From: Trissonchulus latispiculum
Taxonomy: Eukaryota > Nematoda > Enoplea > Enoplida > Ironidae
DNA: 64,000 nucleotides
Assembly (NCBI GenBank): GCA_030248195.1
Contig: JASAND010030377.1
Location: 31,768-95,767 of the forward strand
Direction of reading: 5' to 3'
Part shown: positions 19,970 through 35,000 of the stretch, in pieces
Position numbering within the stretch: the first letter of the stretch is position 1
Layout of the letters: each line of letters starts with the position of its first letter
Position numbers and translations under genes: made by a program
The notes under the pieces: model-generated
Databases searched by the model: none
What the model saw: only the letters and a program-made list of their open reading frames with translations
What the model was told of the DNA's origin: nothing

Positions 19970-20096
19970 ATGGGAACTTTGTCTTTGGAAGGAATTTATC
20001 CTCCTGTTGCGACCCCGTTTACCAAGGATCACAAATCTTTGGATTTGAATGCCTTTAGTTCCAACATTGAAAAGTGGAACAGGATAGCATTTAGAG
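19970..20096 (+). CDS. HOGA1: HOGA1-like exon 1 (coding start)
   Basis: Encodes [17 protein letters not shown] and on to AFRG, with donor G|GTAATG (phase 1). A splice acceptor ends at 19965, so a 5' untranslated exon may lie upstream. Alternatively, translation from 19901 reads through this acceptor. Confidence 0.85.
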
Positions 20097-23000
20097 GTAA
20101 TGCAGCAGAAGTGATTGAACTGTTAGAATGACTCAGTTTCACCGAATCGTAAATTTCTGTATCAAGTTTAAGAATTTAGAAAACTAATTAACGATAGCTA
20201 TTACTGATTCAACCGAATGTTATCAGTCAGGCGCTATGGTGAAAAGAAAATGCACCATTCCTAACATTCTGTTTGTTTCTTTCTTGTAAACCTGAAGTTT
20301 TAATTTTTCTAGGCCTTGTTATTTTGGGATCTAATGGAGAATTTCCTTTGTTGAGCCATTCTGAGAAAATCGAATTGACTAAATTTGCACGGGAAAGAGT
20401 ACCTGAAGAAAAATTGATCATTGCTGGTGCCAGCTGTGAAAGTATGTTTCTTTAACTTGATACCTATGTAATTAATTCTGCGCAATAGTTTGAGTGTGTT
20501 GGTATATTGCGATTGGAACACAGATAAAGATCCTTTTCTATCTTGTTATTGAAGGATAAAATTTTTCTACTTTCGAAATGTTTTGTTGATTGTTCATAAA
20601 ACTAGCATAGGTTCTGTTGTAAGATTTATCAAAATCCAAAACGTGACAGGAGTCTGAATGGGAATTGGAATTGATTGTAGAGTCTGGGTTTATTTCAGGC
20701 GAAAAAAGTGGGCGTGGGAGCCCCTCCCTGCTACTGGGGTAAGTGGGGATAAATACCAAAAGTACCAAAAGTGGGAAATGGGATAAAATAGGCTAAAAAT
20801 GCTAAAATACAATAAATTAGCCTGTTTTCTACATATACTGATATAACTGAGCTAAAAAGTGCCCAAAACATTAAGTTTTTGTACCAAGAAAGATGATTAT
20901 AGCCCAGAAAATTCTGACGACGCCGGAAAACTTTGAAAACTTTGACCAAAATTCATTAAAATTTGGCAATTTCTGGGCACCTCAAGGTGAGTGGGGGAGA
21001 AGCCACAAAAAGAGGTGGGGCCGAGTGGGTTGGACAGGCTCGAGTGGGGGGAGAACCCAAAAAGTGGGGCAACGCCTCCGCTCCTACTGAAAGTAAACCC
21101 AGGAAGATGTGTTGATTTTCTTGTCTATATTATACTGCTACTACAGCGGCAGCCGGACCCATCACAGACTTCTGTTTGATTCCGAATATTCTGTGTTCAG
21201 ACGTTCAGATATGGCTAAGGTGGAAGTCGAACCTAGGATCCCCGTAAATCCGTCCCCACCAGAAACACTGCTACAATTGCATTACAGAATTTTAAGGAGA
21301 GTGCATAGACCTCGATATCATTTTGCTGTTGCTCTTGTCTTTAAGCAGTTAACTTTAGTATATTGTACAGTCCTTATAATTTATGTACGAAATTTAAGGT
21401 ACACAGAAGACTGTAAGCTTGTGTGAGGAGTTAGCCAAGACTGGCGCTGATGCTGTTTTGATTGCTACGCCTTGGTTTTTCAAGGGGCGAATGACAGCCG
21501 ATGCATTGAAAGCACATTATAATGAGGTTAGCTTTAGACACTTTGCCGTTATGGACTGAAAAACACGTCGTCGGTCAAGATATTGCAAGGGTAGAGGTGG
21601 AGTGGAGAAAGGGTTATGTGATAGGAAGGAGTTAGGAGGCCTCCTAAACACGTTTCAGAATTCGCTGTTGCTGCTCTTAAGTAACCTTGGGGCCTTTCCA
21701 AGAAAGGGTTAGAGTAGAGTAGCGTTGAAATGAACAGTTTTAAGTCGGTTTAACTCCACTCAAGCTTGAGTTTGCGTCTTTTAACTCTTTCATGAAAAGG
21801 ATCGAGTTAATATTAACTCTACTCCACCCTTTCTTGAAAAGGCTCTAGGAGAGTTGTGGGAAGGGTGAGCTTAGGAAGCTTGTTTGAAACTGAATTCTCC
21901 TAACGATCTTTGCGCACACAGTTTGAGATTTTTCCTCGTCTCCTGCAAGCAAGTGAAAATGAACTGTTTAACACTTTTAACCCTGTGCGGGAAAAGGATT
22001 GAATTAACTTCAACGCGTTTAGCTCGCTGCATTAAAAGGCCCTTACTCCTTAGTGACTCCTCCTGCCTTGATCTCGGAAACAAACACTCCTCTTCCTGTT
22101 CATATAAGAATCTTCTGGAATATGCCCGAGATGGCAAATGGTATTCTTATTTTGTGCGATTATTCCTGCTTAGATCAGCGGAAAGCTCTTAACAGTATGA
22201 ATATAGTGTTGTTAATAGGCCTTGTCCAGATATTTTGTCCAAACCTAAGCTAACGTACCTGGCTTTACTTTTTGAAATATATACCTACAGTAAAATTTAA
22301 AATTGAGTTTCGAAATTAAACGTCAGCATCTGAGCATCAGCACAAGAATTGCAGTGCAGAATTGAGCCAAGCAAAGCATTAGTTAGGTTGCTTATGCGAC
22401 CATGCAGCAACCAACCAACTTTTGCACCATACAACCTGATTGTAATTTAACATTTAGGTTGCCAATCATTCGCCATTACCTGTAATTCTTTATAATGTCC
22501 CGTCAAACACTGGAGTGGAATTGGACAAAGATACCATATTTGAATTGGCTTCTCATCCGAACATAATCGGTGTCAAAGACAGTGGTGGAAATGTAAATTT
22601 TGATGTTTATTGCAAACCTACTTTATTTTGCAATGAAAAGTTCCGTGAATAACAGTAAAGCTAAAGTAAAGGGTAAGGTGAAGGTTCCCCTGGAGAAGGC
22701 GCCTCCCTAATGCAGGGTTTGGGGCTACCTGTACTTATCCCTAAATACACAGCCGCAGAGCCAGGAATGCCACTCGTATGATGACTAGAATAACCGTCGA
22801 GATCGAGAAGGGTCCAACTCCTCAGGGCAGATGCCCTACACAGTCTCCTGTTCGCACGTTCCCACAACACTGATATTTATCGACCATTTAAGGATTAATA
22901 GCTAGATCGGCCAGAGCCCACAACGGACCGACAACATGTGCTTAGTCCTTTGTTCACGGGGATTTATTAAAACCGTGGGGCAACGGAGATTCGAACGTCG

Positions 23001-26000
23001 GTCTATCGGATCCGGAGACGAACGCCTTAACCTCTCGTCCATCGCGGCAAATAACAGTGAGATTAGTAAAACCAAGAGTACATAATACCAAGAGTACATA
23101 ATACATAAGAGTATGACAGCAGGCATACTCTATGTATTATCAGCTTGACACATCCTCTGCACGCTAACGGCTGACCCCCCCCCGCAAATTGGACCCCAGT
23201 GACCCCCCCCGCAAATTGGTACCCAGTCGAAACGGGGGTACGCTCACTCGCTGTATGCTTGTGTGTTAAAGCTCGAAAACACAAGCAGTACGTGCGCGAA
23301 TTTTGTGTCTGCTTCGAGCTTTAGCACACAAGCATAGCGTGCGAATTCTTTTGAAGTGAAGGGTCCAATTTGCGGGAGGGGTCAACCGTTAGCGTGCAGA
23401 GGATGTGTCACGCTTATAATACATAGAGTATGCCAGCTGTCATACTCTTATGTATTATGTACTCTTGATAATACTAAGAGTATGCCAGTAGGCAAGCTCT
23501 ATGTTATCAGAGCAAAAACTATGCTCTGCACGCTAACGGCCCACCCCCCCCCCGCAAATCAGACCCTAGTGACCCCCCCCCCCCCGCAAATCAGTACCTA
23601 GTCGAAACGGGGGTACGCTCACTCGCTCTATGTTTATGTGCTTAAGCTCAAAAACACAAGCAGTGCGTGCGCGAATTTTGTGCCTGCTTTGAGCTTTAGA
23701 ACACAAACATAGCGCACGAAATTCTTTGAAGTGAAGGGTCTAATTTGCGGGGGGGGGGGGGGTGGGCCGTTAGTGAGCAGAGCATAGTTTTTGCTCTGAT
23801 AACATAGAGCTTGCCTAGTGGCATACTCTTAGTATTATCAAGAGTGCATAATTGCACTATATATTAGAAGAAGAGTAAGCCACTAGATGGCTTCTCTTCT
23901 TGGCATTGCGTAACGGTGCTCCGACCACAATACGCGAATGTTCCGCCGTTTGGTGGGGGGGTCGACAAGCATACCCCCTCCCCGTTTGGTGGGGGGGTAT
24001 GCAAAAGGGGTCCCCGTTTGGTGGGGGGTATGCAAAAGGGGTCCCCGTTTGGTGGGGGGGGGTAGGCAGAAGGGGGTCCCCGTTTGGGGGGGGGTCGCCA
24101 AGTCAGGCTGAAATTGGCGGAATCTGATTGGCTGTTGGCGACCCCCCCACCAAACGGGGACCCCTTTTGCATACCCCCCACCAAACGGGGACCCCTTTCG
24201 CATACCACCCCACCAAACGGGGACCCCTTTCGCATACCCCCCCCCCACCAAACGGGGACCCTTTTTCAAATAGAACAAAAACTACCGTAATCCTCTGCTC
24301 TACCCCCCCCACCAAACGGGGAGGGGGTCTCTGCAATCTGATTGGCTGTTGGCTACCCCCCACCAAACGAAGACCTCTTTTCTGCTACCCCCCCACCAAA
24401 CGGAGGGGGGGTATGCTTTGTCGAAGAGAGCTACCCCCCCACCAAACGGGGGAACATTCGCGTATTTGGTCGGAGCACCGTTAGGCAATGCCAAGAAGAG
24501 AAGCCCTCTAGTGGCTTACTCTTCTTTTTATATATAGTGCAATTATGCACTCTTGGTGTTATGTACTCTTGGTAAAACTAATTAAGATTTGTCATGTGTC
24601 ATGTGAAGTTACGTATTTTGTGTAACTTTGATTTATTTTTCTCCAGGGAATTCCTGTTTCAGGTGTCCAAATTGGCCAGCTTGGTTCGTGATCTCAAAGC
24701 TGATTCTGATCCTGGCAAGAGGGAGTTTCAGGTCTTAGCAGGATCGGCAGGATTTCTAATGCCTGCAGTCTTGGAAGGTAAGATGACTGAACTACTTCTT
24801 ATGGAACAGCTTTAGAATACGTGTACGTATGTTAATCACGTGGACGTCGCTTGATCAGTTCGAAACGAGACCTTTTGATTCAGAAATGGTTTTAACTAGT
24901 CCTCCCCAAGAGGGTATATTCATTGAATTTGTTTCTGTACTAGCATGTCTCGCTTCAAACCAAATATTCTTTACTGTCACGAATTTTTTAGTAGATATTA
25001 TTAGTTTGTAAATATGCAGGCAGATGCTTACACCATTATGTCCTGTACGCATTGACAGATTCAATAAGGATGCAGATTCTGCTATAGGCAGTATTGTGCA
25101 CTATCTGTGTCCAGACCGAAAGGCCCAAGTTGCTGCGGGTCAACTTCTTGGTCCACGTAGGCTAGGTTTTCACGTAGGCCACCTAATGAACATTAGCTGG
25201 CAATCACCTACTGCGCATATATATGGCGGTTTAGTAGCTAAAGCACCTCTTTTTCATTAGCCTGATTTTACCATTTTAGGTTGCGTTGGTGGTGTTTGTG
25301 CAGTTGCGAATATTTTGGGCGACGAGGTGTGCGAATTGTATCAGCTACTGAAGAATAACAATATTGAAGCAGCCAAAGCACTTCATGAACGACTAGTGTT
25401 ACCAAATGAAATGGTTAGTATATTATCAGTAGTAAGGGGTGCTAAAATGGTGTAGATTTGGGGGAGGGGTTTGGGGTTGTGGAGGAAAATTGGGGGGAGG
25501 TTGTGGAGGAAATTTGGGGGGAGGTTTTCTGCGTTGTGGAGTTGGGGGAGGTTTTCTGGGTTGTGGAGTTGAGGGGAGGTTTTCTGGGTTGTGGAGTTGG
25601 AGGGAGGTTTTTGAAGTTGTGGAGGAGGTGACCGGGACCACGGTCGACCAAAGATCTAATTTCAAAGTTGTCCATTTTCGCCCGGAAAACTTTATCTAGG
25701 GGGTTTTCTGGGTCGGGGAATCGGAAAATGACCTTATTTTTGTTCCAGTTTGTAACCTCCATGCTGTAATGTACCCATAACCGGAACCATGGTCGACCAA
25801 AGGTCAAATTTAAAATTGAACATTTTCGTTGGAAAAACTTTGTCTAGGGATAATTTGCTGTCGTAGATGTGCTTAGATTTTCGCTAAAATCAAAGTTCCA
25901 TGCTGTAGCGACCCCTGGCCGGAACCATAGTCGGCCCAAGGTCAATTCGCAAAATTGACAATTTTCGCCCGAATAACTTTATCTAGGTGTTTTCTGGGTC

Positions 26001-29000
26001 GGGGAATTCAAAAGTGATCTTATTTTTGTCTCCTACGTAAGGCCAACTCCGTATTTATCCATGTTTTCGTCCACTTTATCTATATTTTCCACGTTATATT
26101 TTCATATTCCATTTTATTTCCGTAATGCTACCTATTGTCTTGTATGAAATTAAGTACGTAGACTTTAAAAATTGTGTCTTAGCTCTTACCTAACTATACG
26201 CTATAATTAAGATAGCTACTTAAAATTCTAATTTTGGTCCTGCTGTTGGTTTTCTGTGTGCGGTAACGTTCTACTAATTTGACCACGTAAAATTCAAAAA
26301 TACGCCTTTGATTTGAGCTGTTACGTTCGAATAATGCTGTATATTGTAATAAACTTAGCTACTTAATATTATAATTTGATATTACTGTTGACTATTTCAT
26401 TGCGAAAACGTCTACTCAGGGTAATTTGACTACGTAGGAACCAATAACGCCGTTACACTTTAGCTGTTGCGTACGGGAATGCTATATTACTAATCTAGCT
26501 ACTTTTCCAACTTAGTGGGGAATTCGAACCAACTCTTCATATTTCAGTTTTCTGACAGAAACTTGACTCAAGCAAAGTGGCATGAGTAAATTGTAATGAC
26601 TGAGCATCACAAACTCATTATTAGCCAGGATAGCTGGCGGAAGTATTTTTATTTTCAAAGCAGTTACATACAATCATGTAATATTTTCATAATAATCACG
26701 TACAATTAAAACAGTATTTTTGGTCATTTTCGAAACAATTACACACTATCAAGACAGAATTTTAGTTATTTTCAACGCTGACTTTTAGTCTACGCATGTA
26801 TTTTCTTTTATTGTATCAAAGACTGTATATCATACGTATTAACCTAACAAAATAATTGTTCAATCTAACAACTGTTTTTGTATTATCTTATTTTCTTGTA
26901 TTATTTATTACATATACATTATTTGTAGTTCACACTAATTACACTTTCTGAGGCGACTGGCGGCGAAACTATCTTTGTGTTATTTTGTACAGGAATTTTT
27001 CCAAACCACCCTAAACAACTTAGTTCTACACTTCTCCACTGATGAGCCGCATGTGTTTGAACCAAGTCTGGCAGAGGTCGCATGCACTACTAATGTAGGA
27101 GTTTTATATGTTTCTACGTGTATAGCTGGAAAGTTCATGAATTAGCACGAGAGTGTTTTTTTTATTTCTTTAATTTCGGTCGGACTTCTATTTTGTGTTA
27201 ACTTCTTCCCAGAAAATAAATCCCGGAAAAGGAAAATAAAAAGGTGGTACGTAACCTAATTTTACTATAATTTGTTTGAGTGAACTGGTTAGGGTACTTG
27301 TAGAGTGATTACTCTCGTTCCTTTCCATACCACTCTAGCGCTGTTGCGCTCTATTTTAAAATGTTTACGAAATTATATCGCCGTATAAACAATCTTTCTT
27401 TCTAAATAGAGTAGAGTTAACTAGTCTGAACGTACCTCAATGTTTCAGATATAAATCTAGTTTAATAGTTTTTCCTTTCTCATAAATTAATAAGTGCTTT
27501 TACTTGGATTTTCAAACTTACGTACCATTCCATATATACTCTCATTTTTTAACCTATTTGTGAACAAAATTCGTTTAATGCTATCTTACCCCCTTCCCTT
27601 TTACGACTTTCAGTCGTACTAAACGTCTATATCTACGAATTACGACTTTCAGTCGTACTCAGTGATTTACGACTTATGTCGTACTAAATGACTAAATGTC
27701 CCTACTACATATATGTCGTACTAAAGTTTTAAGTCTGCTAATGTTTATCTAACTTGATGTCAAATTTAGTGACAATATTGTAGTGTATATGCATATATGT
27801 ATGCGGGGTGTTTACATTTTTGTTGCGCCTGCAGACTAATTTGCATATTGTCTGCAGACACTTCTGTTTACTTGCATTTTGTGAGTCAGTGTTGCTTTTG
27901 TCTGTCTTGTGGGACAGTCGGTGTACCCGACTGCTCCCTGTCTCCTCAGTGTGTTGCCTTTGCGCTTCCGCAGGTATGTCGGCCAGAGGGCCTTTGTAGT
28001 GTGTTTGTTATAACTTGTATGCGTGTGTGTAGTGTACCGGCCATGCGCCTATATTTATAATAAATATAATTTGTATTCTGTAGTTTCTAGGGTTGTTAGG
28101 TTTAGTCTAGTTAGGATACGTAGTATTTCTATAGAGTTATATCTATTGGCGAGGCTCCCCCAGGACTGGCTCTCCCCAAGCCAGGTGTGTTATCCATTGT
28201 GGGCGCAATCCTAGTAGTGGCTTGCACTGTTTATTCGGCATTCCCGCTACATTAGGCTGCCAGGAGAGCGATCTGATTCATCTTTGATATTTGATCTGAT
28301 CTCATCAATTGAAGAAACAGAACCTTGCGTTCGCCTGGAACAATTTTTCCTGGACTTACCTGGTGTTCTGAATCCAAATCTTCTGACTTGATCTGATCTC
28401 ATCAATGACGAAACAGAACCTTGCGTTCGTCCTGATATGTTTTGCGCCTCTTCTGCGTATCTATCTACGTCTTCTCCTACGCGCAAGCGGCAAGTCTAGA
28501 GCGCCTGGCCCATCCTGTGTGTAAGTCTTCCTTCGTACGTCCTGTATTGATTTTTTCTCCCCCCTATTTTTCTGAGCGTGTCAGACACACCCAGCCTTAA
28601 CGGCCAGTGACTTTTTCTCTATTGTTAGGTCTGTATTTGTCTATCTAGGCGGAATGTGTGTCAGTTTACGTACGTAGTCTATTTTGTGTGCCTGTGTTAG
28701 GCCTTTCTCTTGTTAAATTGGGGTATACGTTGAGATAGTTTAGGGACATTTTTCTGGGATTTAAGATAGGTATAATTTTATCAAATAATCTACCATTTAT
28801 AATAATTTTTTCTTATTTAATTATATCTCCACATTTGGTACCTGTCTTATTTTATTTTCTCTTTCAGGTCTAATAAGTCTCATTCTATAATTATAAAATT
28901 ATTTCATCGTATACATTTAATTTAATAATTTCTATTTTTAAATTTGGGGTACGTACGTAACTTACTTGTATTTTTCAAGGTATGTTGTAGCTCAGAAGAA

Positions 29001-32000
29001 TTTTTCCATGGAGAATCTAGCACAATTCGTGCGTTGAAGCATCCACAGGAAAGGCCTTGCGCCATGCCTCTTCTACGAATACAAGAAGTCAGGGGATTTC
29101 TGATCCTCACTGTGTGGGTTGCCGGTCCTTGCGACCTAGGTTAATTCTGTACACGGGGCGCCCTCTAAACATTAAGTAAGGTAAAGGGGCGCACCCGAGC
29201 AGATTCTTGCCTTCTAAACAGGTCTTAACGACCAAAATGGATCAGATTTAATGGAGAAAATTCCACTGAAGAACGTCGTCCGTCAGATGTCATCAGAATT
29301 TGGTTCTGGTCCTCCAGTCTTCAATTTAGAAGATGAACAAACAGCCCAGTACGGGCAAGAAGCTGCAGATCTGGTTCATTTTGATCCGTCTACTGCTCAG
29401 TCTTCTGCTTCGGCTGGGCCTTATCATCGTCATCACGTTATTCTGGAGCGTCCCTTATCTACCTTGACCTGGAACCTGACTTTCGACAAATCCATTTGCT
29501 CCGGGCCTGGCTTCCAACAGAGCCCCGGGGACCGGACTGTAATTTTCCGTGACGCTTGTATGACCGAAGCGTCTAGCCATTTACGTCGGTCCCCGGAACC
29601 TACCTTTCTGTCTGCTGGTAACCTGGATCCGGGTGAACTTTTCAATCAGGGTGGACAGGTGGTCCGGTCGGTGCTCCAGAACCCTGGAATACCGACCCTG
29701 GATCTGTACTCTTTATTTGATCTAGTTCTTGGCCGATTTGACCTTTCCAAACGTCTGGTATCTTCTGGGCAAACATCGTTTGTCCTGGGATCCAATTGAC
29801 TTTGAAGGTCGCTGGACAGCGGTAAACCCACCGGGGACTCAAGACCCACCCTGTGGCGCTATGTGGGGACCGACAACCCCGTTGCTTATTGGTCCGGTAC
29901 AGGACACTACGTTGACTGTACGCACGCCAATGCCGGCGTACCGGGGAGCCTTCTCTCTTGGAGTTAGCAACAGAGAGGAGCATCATCTGTCGTGACTCTC
30001 AACTCACGCTCACGGAGCAACCGTCAGCCAGGTCGGCTTATTAGTAACCCTTTGCTCTCCTCCCCACCGTTATCTCGACGATTGCGGCGTTTCGTTTTGG
30101 CCTTAAACCTTGGCGATCGACCTGGTCATTCTGTGGCCAGACCCAGGTTCTCGTCTGAACCGTCAGATGAGGGACAATTTATGCCTGCCTGTCCGGCTCC
30201 CACGTCCCCAATCATATCTACGATTCCGGTTCTGTCCGAAATTAAGGCCATTATGGTTCAGCTGTCGCCTGACATGGTACTTATGCTGAACGACTATTGA
30301 TTGGATTAACCGATTCGTTGAAGAACTTGTTTCAATACCTCGGACGTGGACACTTCTATGACAGAGGCATGCCCTCGATATGTACGAGATTTGCAACGAC
30401 AGAAGCGTGATCTGTGGAACCTGGTAATCCAGCAGAACGGTGCGTTCGCTCCTCCCGCTGCAGAGGGGGTAGCGGCCGCCTGTATCTCTGGACGATCCCA
30501 GCCTTGACGGCCCAGACTCTAATGATCTATGTACGCTAATAGGCCAGCAATCAAGAGGTAATTCTGGCACGACTGGATGGGCTAGTGATCCACGAAGATC
30601 AATAAAAAACGGTTTCATGTCCGTATTGCGGAACACATGGACATTACTGTATGTGGTGTCCTCACACTGTCGCTCTGTCCGAGACTGGGGGACGTACCCA
30701 CTCTTCGGAGCAATGTTCCGTAATTCTCGTTTTGGCACCCAGGCATTTCCGGAACCCTCTACGGAGAACCCGAAATTCTCCGTCCGCCATATCGGGTGGA
30801 CGTGATCCCTCTAGCCGCGGTGGTGGCGGTATTAAGAAGTTTAACGGCTGAAAAGCTCCCGACCTGGTGGGCAAGGTGGCAAGGGAGGATCCGGGCAAGC
30901 CCAAATTCGGACTACTGAAACCAGTAACTGGGACGCGGAATCTAATCAATCTTCGCTCCGTCCTCCATTTTTCCCGTTGTTCTGATTCAATGGGGGTCCC
31001 ACTGTGGATCTTCTGTCTCCCACCTGCCCGTACCCACAGGAGTCGCCTTCACGTAAAGGTGGACGGACTGCTCAACGTAAGGGGCAAGTGTGTATGTTGT
31101 CAGGTCATGACCCCTTTCAGGCACCTCTGATTTTTCATCGCAACCAGAGGATAGCCCTAGCGGCAGGACCCTCATGAGCGGTTATCCTCTACTTGAATGT
31201 CAACATCGAGCCTATGTGGCAGGGGTGGATCCCATCAATCCAACTGGAAATGTGGATCTCCCCCTTATGGCAATACGAGAATGGAGGAAAATTAAGGGCA
31301 ATGATTTTCCTGGGTGCGTTGCACCGCCTGTGTCTGAACATCAGCCGGACTAAGCGTCCAAACAGTCGAAAACGCCGGTCTGTCGTTATTTGTTGTAATC
31401 CAGATTTCTTCTTCACGTGGCATCTTAATTCTTCAACAAGCCACTCGAGAAGATCTTCCTGTGGACTCGACTATTCTTGAACCAACGAAGAAGGGTTGGA
31501 CTCATGATACGAGCCCCGGGGGCCCTCCATCGTCTGCTTCACTAACTCGAGCCTGAGCGGCCAAATTAAAAGCGAAGAATCTAGATACTGACCAAAAATC
31601 AGTTTCCAAAGTTGACTCTTCGCTGATCCAGTGATGGCAGTGGCAAAGTCCTGAGGTGAAGGTGACCTCACTGTCACCAGACCCAAAGAACCCTGTTTTC
31701 CTGCCCAAAGCCCCCTCCTCTGGATCGTTCTGTCCTAGATGCCAATATGTTATTGGCATGGGATAATTTGGCCCAACGCATGGAGGAATGTGAAGAAATC
31801 CCGGAATATTACTTTCATCATCCTAAGGATTTGACGGCGGCCGACTTGGCTGTTTTGGGCGACTTTAGTGGCGCCGAACGTGACTCTTCGAACCGGAGTC
31901 AACCAACTCTTATAAGTTTCGGACACTGGTTAATCGACTTCGGAGATACGTACATAGAAGCAACCTTGATAAGCGATGAGTTGCTGGCCTTGTCGGACGG

Positions 32001-35000
32001 TATACCCATGCCGTTCAGCAATTCGTCGACGGCGAAAGCGTCTTCTACGTAAAAATATCGACGAAATTCGCCTTCGTTTTTTTTGCTCCGTGCGTAGTCA
32101 TCCAAGTCGGATCGGTGGCAGCCTTAGCGCTGATGGACACCGGTGCGAGTGTAGCCCTTGCTTCCAAATTATTCTACGAAAAGATCAAGGCCTACGTGAA
32201 GATCCAATTTGGCGTTTCCTCGTTGTCATTCACTTCTGCAGCCTACAGGCATCCAGTTGACAATCTTCAGTCAGTGCCATTTTGTTCTGCGTATGAAAAA
32301 TCCTCAAGCAACTCTCATCTTCTGTGTGATTTCTATCCTTCAACTGGAGGTCCTCCGATGGTCCGACTTCCTATCCGCACTGGACTTCACGGTTCACACC
32401 CCATGAGGGTTATTGAGACATCGGCAGCAACCGATGACCGTGTGTTGTTGTTCAATAGGACTGAACTGCAAGCCATTGCGACGGCTTATGGCATTGAAGT
32501 GACTCTGCGGTAACCTTATGTGTCCGGGAAGAACGCGTTTTCTGCCGGCACAGGAGCGCTTTGTCCCAGTTTTGCCGTACTGAAAAACGGCTCCTATATG
32601 GATACGTCCATTCTCGTCCACTATGAACCTGACACGGATGTGATTGAAATCGCGGTGCGTATCCCCAGCCTGGAGTCCTCGAGGTATCTCCTAAGGTAAT
32701 GTATATTCGGGTATACAATGGGGAATTATCGATTTGCCCAGGCGCCAATGTGGGCCAAACAATCCCCGTAGCTCAGGTGGATGAGCTCTCAAGTGGCATG
32801 CGTGATCGTGGGTGGAGCCCCATTGCCCTCGTTTTACCAGCATCTCCGCTGTCGGTTGGACCACCCGGCGAATGCAGACGCACGGTGACCGTCATGGATC
32901 CCGAGAAGCTGGTAGACCTAGTCCTAGCTTGCGCAACTCGAATGTCCAGACTGTCCAACCTCATGAGATGCGCAGACGTCCTGCTCAGTCCGAGTCCGCG
33001 GAACTTCGCCAGAAGGATCAGATTAATCCACCAGAATAACTGATCCCCAGCCTATACGGCACAGACAACATTGATCACGGAACTGATCTGGAAGAGCACT
33101 TCTATGGAGAACATTCGAAGGCCGACCTTTTTACGCCAGGCACCGGCCAATCTCCGGAAGAACAGATACGGGATATTGAAGCTAATGTCGATTTTGCCAA
33201 AATGGACCGCTGAGACGAGCTGAAACAACAACTCAAGGATCTGCTTCTCGAATTCTACGATATTATTGCCGTCCTGGGAATCCAGGCCGGACAGACGCTG
33301 AACTCCATATCATTGGTACGGGAAAAGAGCGTCCTATCCAAAGTCGACCTTATCGTACGAATCCTCATCCGAAGGCTGAGGTCGAGAAGTGCATCTAAGC
33401 GATGCTGGAGGAAGGCGTCTGCAAACCCACTGCTGGCCCGTGGTATTCACCTTGCATCCTCGGCGGCAAGAGGGATGGAACCACGCGGCTGGTTATTGAC
33501 TATTGAAGGCTCTGCCTCTCATCTTTTCCATATGAAGGTGATGTTTGGGATTTGCAACGCTCCAGCCACGTTTCAGCGACTCATGGAGAAAGTCCTTATT
33601 GGTTTGCCCGTCTATATCGACGATGCTCTGATCCTGTCGCCGGCTCTGTCTTCGCACCTAGACATGCTTCGGATAGTCTTCCAGAAGCTCCGCGACAATG
33701 GGTTGCGGATCAAACTGAAGAAAAGCTCTTTCTTCAGCAGAAAGTCCCTCTTTTAGGGCACATCATATCACAGGAGGGGATTGCTGTCGATCCCGACAAA
33801 GTGGCAGCTGTGGCGAAACTGCCCGCTCCTGTTGATATGAAAGGCGTAAAATCGTTTCTGGGAATGAGTGGCTACTATCGGCGATTTGTCCCGAATTATG
33901 CAAACAGTGCTGCCCCCTCACGGAACTCCTGAAGAAAGACGTCGCCTTTCGCTGGTCCACCGCTCGTTAGCAGGCATTTGATGCTTTGAAAAGGATCCTA
34001 AACTCAGGCACCGATTTTGGCTATCCGGCTTTGATAAGGTCATTATCATTCCGATGGATGCCAGCCATGACGGCCTGGGGCTGTTCTCAGACAGCCTGCA
34101 TCTGTGCCTCGCAGTGCCAAGAACTCGGGAATGGCAAGGACTGTGATGACTACACCTGTGGCTTAGGCCAGTCGATGTCTCACCTCCTACGAGCGTAATT
34201 AGTCTGCATCGGACCTAGAAGGAGCCTGAGCAGATTGGGCATGCCAAACGTTCTGGCATATGTCTCAGCCAAACTTTTCATAATCCGGACAGATCATATG
34301 GCGGTCACGGACTTACTCAGCAATAGGTCCGTTTTGGGTGCCGGTCGTCAGGCTCGGTTCCCCTCACGATTACAGGAGTTCGATTTCATAATCGACTATA
34401 GGCATGGGCGTGAAACGTAGTCGCGGATGCTTTATCACGTCTACCGTCGCAAGAAAAGCCCACCGAGTTAGAAATTGATCTGGCCGACGTCATGTGCCCG
34501 CCGGCCGTCAGCGCTAACGTCCGAAGCGACGGTAGCCACCCGGAAACGCGAGCGGCGAGCAGATCCTGTATACAGGCTTCTGTTCAATTGCGTTAGGTTC
34601 AACCGGAGGATCCTCAGGAATTGGTGCCCCTGAAAAAGCTTCGGCCAATCTACTTCATCCAAGACGGATTGCTGACTCGATGGCGTCTTGACGAGAGGTG
34701 CCGTCGTCGGGGCAATGACTTCAAGGTCATTGCGGCCCCTCATTGCTATCGTGAAATGATCATGGATGAGGTACATTCCGGCTTCATCGCTTTGGCTTCG
34801 CAGCCACAATGCCGCCAATGCGAGTTTGACTTTGCGTTATTATTGGTCGACGATGGCGCAAGATCTCGCCGAATACATTTGCGCATTTAGGGTGTGTGCC
34901 AAAGTCAATCCAGGACCCCTGCGTCCGCAGGCTGGATTGCAAAATGACATTCGTGTCAACCGTCCCTTCGAACTGGTCAGTCTTCATGTTACGCATTGCA

